DNA of 64,000 bases, taken from Ophiura sarsii. Taxonomy: Eukaryota; Echinodermata; Ophiuroidea; Amphilepidida; Ophiuridae. Positions 60,571-64,000 of this stretch are shown here, one piece after another. Every line of letters starts with the position of its first letter. Position 1 is the stretch's first letter. Location: NCBI GenBank assembly GCA_035610835.1, contig CM069442.1, positions 29,093,798 through 29,157,797 of the forward strand. Direction: 5' to 3'. The position numbers and the translations under genes are program-made. The notes beneath the pieces were generated by a model that was not told the DNA's origin, did no database searches, and saw only the letters and a program-made list of their open reading frames with translations.

Positions 60571-60739
60571 GTGGGCAGGGTTTAAATTAGAAACCTGGGA
60601 ATTTCATTTGCATGAAAGACCACGTTGGTTTGTTTGCAGGGACAGAACCTGCGTTTCAAAGATAGACAACAAGTATCGGTACACTCAGGTTGTAATTTCC
60701 ATAGACTCTTTATTTCGCAACCATAACACTAACAACCAG

Positions 60740-61075
60740 GCGCGTACCGCGGCATGTGAGCCAGGGGGGGGGGGGGGGGGGGGGGGGGGCAGAAGTATGT
60801 CGTCCCGACAGTGGCGTAAATTTTTTTTTTGGGGGGGGGGGCAGAAGTATGTCGTCCCGACAGTGGCGTAAATTTTCTCGTAAAAGGTTGCCCCAATTTT
60901 TTTTCCAGTCAGTCACCTCGTGAATTTCACGTAAGTGTGGGGGGGGGGGGGGGGGGGGGGGGGGCGGGGTATGGTATGGTCAAAAAAAGCGTCCCGGTAT
61001 TGGGAATTTAGCGTCCCGGTATTTGGAGCCCCCCCCCCCCCCTGCCCCCGGTCGGTACGCCACTGCTAACAACCA
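60740..61075. repeat. G-run cluster with duplicated CAGAAGTATGTCGTCCCGAC
   Basis: G runs of 26 (60764-60789), 11 (60831-60841) and 26 (60939-60964) and a C run of 14 (61029-61042). GCAGAAGTATGTCGTCCCGA with CAGTGGCGTAAATTT occurs twice (60789 and 60841), and GCGTCCCGGTATT occurs twice. Ends resemble GCGTACCGC and GGTACGCCACTG, suggestive of TIRs of a small transposon. Confidence 0.6.
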
Positions 61076-64000
61076 TCCAACTACAGCACTTAACAACAAT
61101 TTATTCCAAGTATTTAAGATAGTGAATCGTGAAAATAAACGTGACAGATAAAAATTTAACCAGATAAAAGTATTAAATGAAGTTGTACCACCAAATAAAG
61201 AAATTGAGAGAATGAAACCAAAGAGGTTAATTGAGCCAAAGAATGAAAGAAATTAAATTAAAAGTGAAATTGAAAGTGAAATTATGAAACCAAAGAGATT
61301 AAAAGAAATTGTACCACCACGGAGCGTTAATTTACTCTACAATATTATGATCTTTCCTATCCGGTTGCTGGTTACTTCCGTCGCACTACCTTCCCCAAAA
61401 CATCCACGGAAAAATATCCTGTATTATAATCCTGGACACGGTCTCCGACTCATGAAAATAGCTCAATCCTGGCGCGAATTGTAAACGTTTTTACAAGAGA
61501 TGTCCCGGTTTCTTCACATGTGGAATCGCAATGACGCTTTGTTCCTTTTGCGCCGTTCTACGCACGCCCCAAACCAATTAGGCAATTCGGCCTACCCCCA
61601 ATTGCTATCAATTGCTAACTAATTGCTCCGTAATGGAGACCAGGGCATTTCATGGCACACTCACGGACAAGGTAAAATAAAGGTAATATCCTAAATATAA
61701 TGAATACATTTAAAACGATTACACTAAAATTAAAAAAAAATCACGCTACAATAATATTGAACAGTTCCATATGCATATACATTTTATTAACTCTCTGCAT
61801 GTACCTGACACCTAGGGGATAGTTAACCAAACCGGACTCCAAACACCGTTTGTCTGTTTCCATCCAAACCTTCCTGGAGTAGGTACGTGTTGTTTGTCCG
61901 GATACTTGTACGGAGCTCGGACCTGGGCTCGGACCTGGTTTGAGATTGGCATATAAGCATGATGCTAACAGAACCTAGGACTAGCGAAACTCAAATAAAT
62001 CCACACGAGGATAGTATGGTAGACTTTATTTAACATTTTCCTAATTCCACGCGCTATTAGTTTTTGCCATTACAAACAGATTTTTCATAAACCTTTCTAA
62101 CTGCCAAGGCCAAGCTCTGAGACGCATGCTGGAAAGATCACTTATAAGACATGCTTAATGGAACCTTTGAAACGAGCAGTATGTCATTGTTTCAGAACGA
62201 ATTTTCGTGGTTATTATGAAACCTCCCGAATTATTAATTTTAAAAGCGTCGTTGCTTTGGTTTTTGGTTTTGCAAATGTCACGTAGTCTTTGTTTTTGTT
62301 TTTGTATTACAGACGCAAAATGGGGATAAAAGCTTCTGTTAATTATGATCATTTATTAAAATCCGTTATGCAGTGAAGTGAATTACAGATGTATATTAAG
62401 AAGATGGGTACTAAAAGCATACAAGCAATAATAGAAACTGCCTCGTGCAATACATAGTACACAACACTGTTCCGATCAATACGAAAGGGACGATGATAGT
62501 CAAGGCTAGAACCATTTTAATTCCCCAGCCCATCTACCCATTTGATATAATGTCCCGATTTGAATGTGAACCCCGCAATAAAAATGAACTTTGTTGGTTA
62601 CAGCATATTGCCTATTGTTTTCCTATGTTGAATTTTCCATAAAATATGGTAATAATAATAAACATATAGTAAATACCTTTGTTACAAGAAAGGTAGCCCT
62701 CCCCTCGTCGTATGCTTTCCAAGCACATACGTTTGCCCTCATAACCATTGGACATACGAAGTCGCATCACAACCCGTAAATGCGTGGAACATTCACAGGG
62801 CCTTGGCCCCGGGCCTTGGACTTCGGTTCTCCTCTTTACCCATGCCGAACGCTATCCATATAATGTTGTATCATGGAATGTGAGGTCAGAATAAGCTTTA
62901 CCACAGGTTGTGCCTAACTGAACTGCAATATCTATCTGGGATTGCTTAAGAAGTGACATGAAACCAGATTTTCAAGGAACAAATAAATGCAAACATTGAC
63001 TATCAATGGGATAGTAAAAAGAGAAACCCTCTTCCCACCCAGATGAATATAACGGATCTCTCATTGTTCACCACAAAATTGTTTGGGTATGATTCCGTCA
63101 TTTGGCATTCTGAAACCGCAACAGACGGATTTTTAAGAGCAACTGTGCATTCGCCTAGTCTGGTAGATTGAGCTATTCGTCACATTCAATTCCTGTGTGG
63201 ATGTTCTAAGTAATGGCCTTATATTGCTAAATTTAGTTTTGGTGGGAAATAAATTAGAAAAACATAAGGCATGACTGTGATTCCGTTAATTCATAGTGCA
63301 TAGTTTATTATCACCAAATCGCAGCTAACAGCTGAATTACAAAATCATCAAATTACACAAAGAAATGTATACAAAGATAACATCAACAATGTACATTAAA
63401 ATTGCTAAAAGAGGTTAAAAGATATCAAAAAGACATAAATAATTAAAGTAATCAGGTAGAAGCTAATATTGCACTGTGGGCGACATTTAAAAAAAATCAG
63501 CATTTTAAATGACACAGGGAATGATTCACAAACCAACCACAAGAGTCAGATTAGCACCCCCTCTAGCAAGCATATTTACTGCTGCTGATTCAGGAGATTA
63601 GTAAGGAAAGGAATGTGGCTATTCCCATATCTCTTGGTTTTGGCCTGTTACTCCAAATTGGCCTGTTAATCCAAATTAATCCTATGGAGCAGCTCGTCCA
63701 GTAAAGACTTTGAGCTAGCAGGTAATGAATCATATTAATTGTCATATTAATAGATTGAGAATGGAAAGTTTCACACTGTATTTTAATTTTGTGGTTGTAT
63801 GTTACATTAGCCTTATCTAGTGTAAAATCGTTGTATTTAGTAGGACATACTTCCACAGTAGCCGCCATGTTGGATATAATCAAACCTTTTGATAACCAAC
63901 AAAGCATATCTATGTAACATAATTCCACTGATATAAGACATCGTTCCAGCATTTAGACTGTAATTAAAAGAATTGTATTGCCTTTTTCAACACGTCATTT
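61076..64000. other. No gene recognised
   Basis: AT-rich. Has a short direct duplication of GAAACCAAAGAG with GAAATTGTACCACCA near 61180-61320 and a MITE fragment at 62043-62110. Frames up to 120 codons lack any recognisable domain. Confidence 0.45.
62043..62110. mobile_element. piggyBac-like MITE fragment
   Basis: TTCCACGCGCTATTAGTTTT then CAGATTTTTCATAAACCTTTC, a short inverted end of the same family. Confidence 0.55.

Noticed and set aside
60569..61011. Frames with poly-Gly or poly-Pro stretches
   Set aside because: They are translations of G and C runs, with no other coding evidence.
1..64000. CRISPR arrays, operons, ribosomal RNA, bacterial promoters
   Set aside because: The window is eukaryotic and none of these was seen; the tandem repeats have no spacer structure.

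Overview
This is animal nuclear DNA. The evidence is an intron-containing GABA-A/glycine-type Cys-loop receptor gene with consensus GT-AG splice sites, APE-type non-LTR retrotransposons, a Penelope-like element, and many small DNA-transposon relics with TTAA, TTA or TA target duplications. The sequence is AT-rich and most of it is intronic or intergenic. A 2A-like NPGP motif near the start of the intact non-LTR ORF is a feature reported from APE-type elements of marine invertebrates such as sea urchin and amphioxus. I therefore favour a marine invertebrate, possibly a deuterostome, but the window does not prove this.

The one gene I can assemble is on the minus strand. Six exons, at 40013-40095, 37214-37363, 32123-32349, 26717-26839, 25663-25812 and 24028-24291, splice in phase into the last 331 residues of an anion-selective ligand-gated channel subunit. 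They cover the Cys-loop, loop F, loop C, M1, M2 with its PAR motif, M3, the cytoplasmic loop, M4 and the stop. The N-terminal exons were not found. They may lie upstream of 40095 or outside the window. The M3 exon is followed in the intron by two or three decayed tandem copies of itself.

Layout: 1-2150 is a dispersed segment with a second copy at 51998-53760. 2268-9750 is a giant inverted-repeat (foldback) structure holding a minisatellite and a TTAA element with G-run ends; a related, uninterrupted copy of its target sequence lies at 59.3-60.3 kb. 9750-23900 is repeat-rich DNA with several hairpin elements and one weak candidate for a small secreted-peptide exon. 24028-40095 is the receptor gene, with a Penelope-like fragment and tandem duplications in its introns. 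40100-46440 is repeats and foldbacks. 46442-48620 is a broken non-LTR element on the minus strand. 48.6-54.5 kb is repeats and small elements. 54525-57848 is a non-LTR element with an intact 1047-residue ORF on the minus strand. 57.85-64 kb is repeats and long G-runs.

Apart from the receptor gene the content is a layered set of insertions. Paralogous copies inside the window act as empty-site references for three of them, which makes boundaries and order of insertion readable. Most small ORFs, including those across the minisatellite, are not genes.
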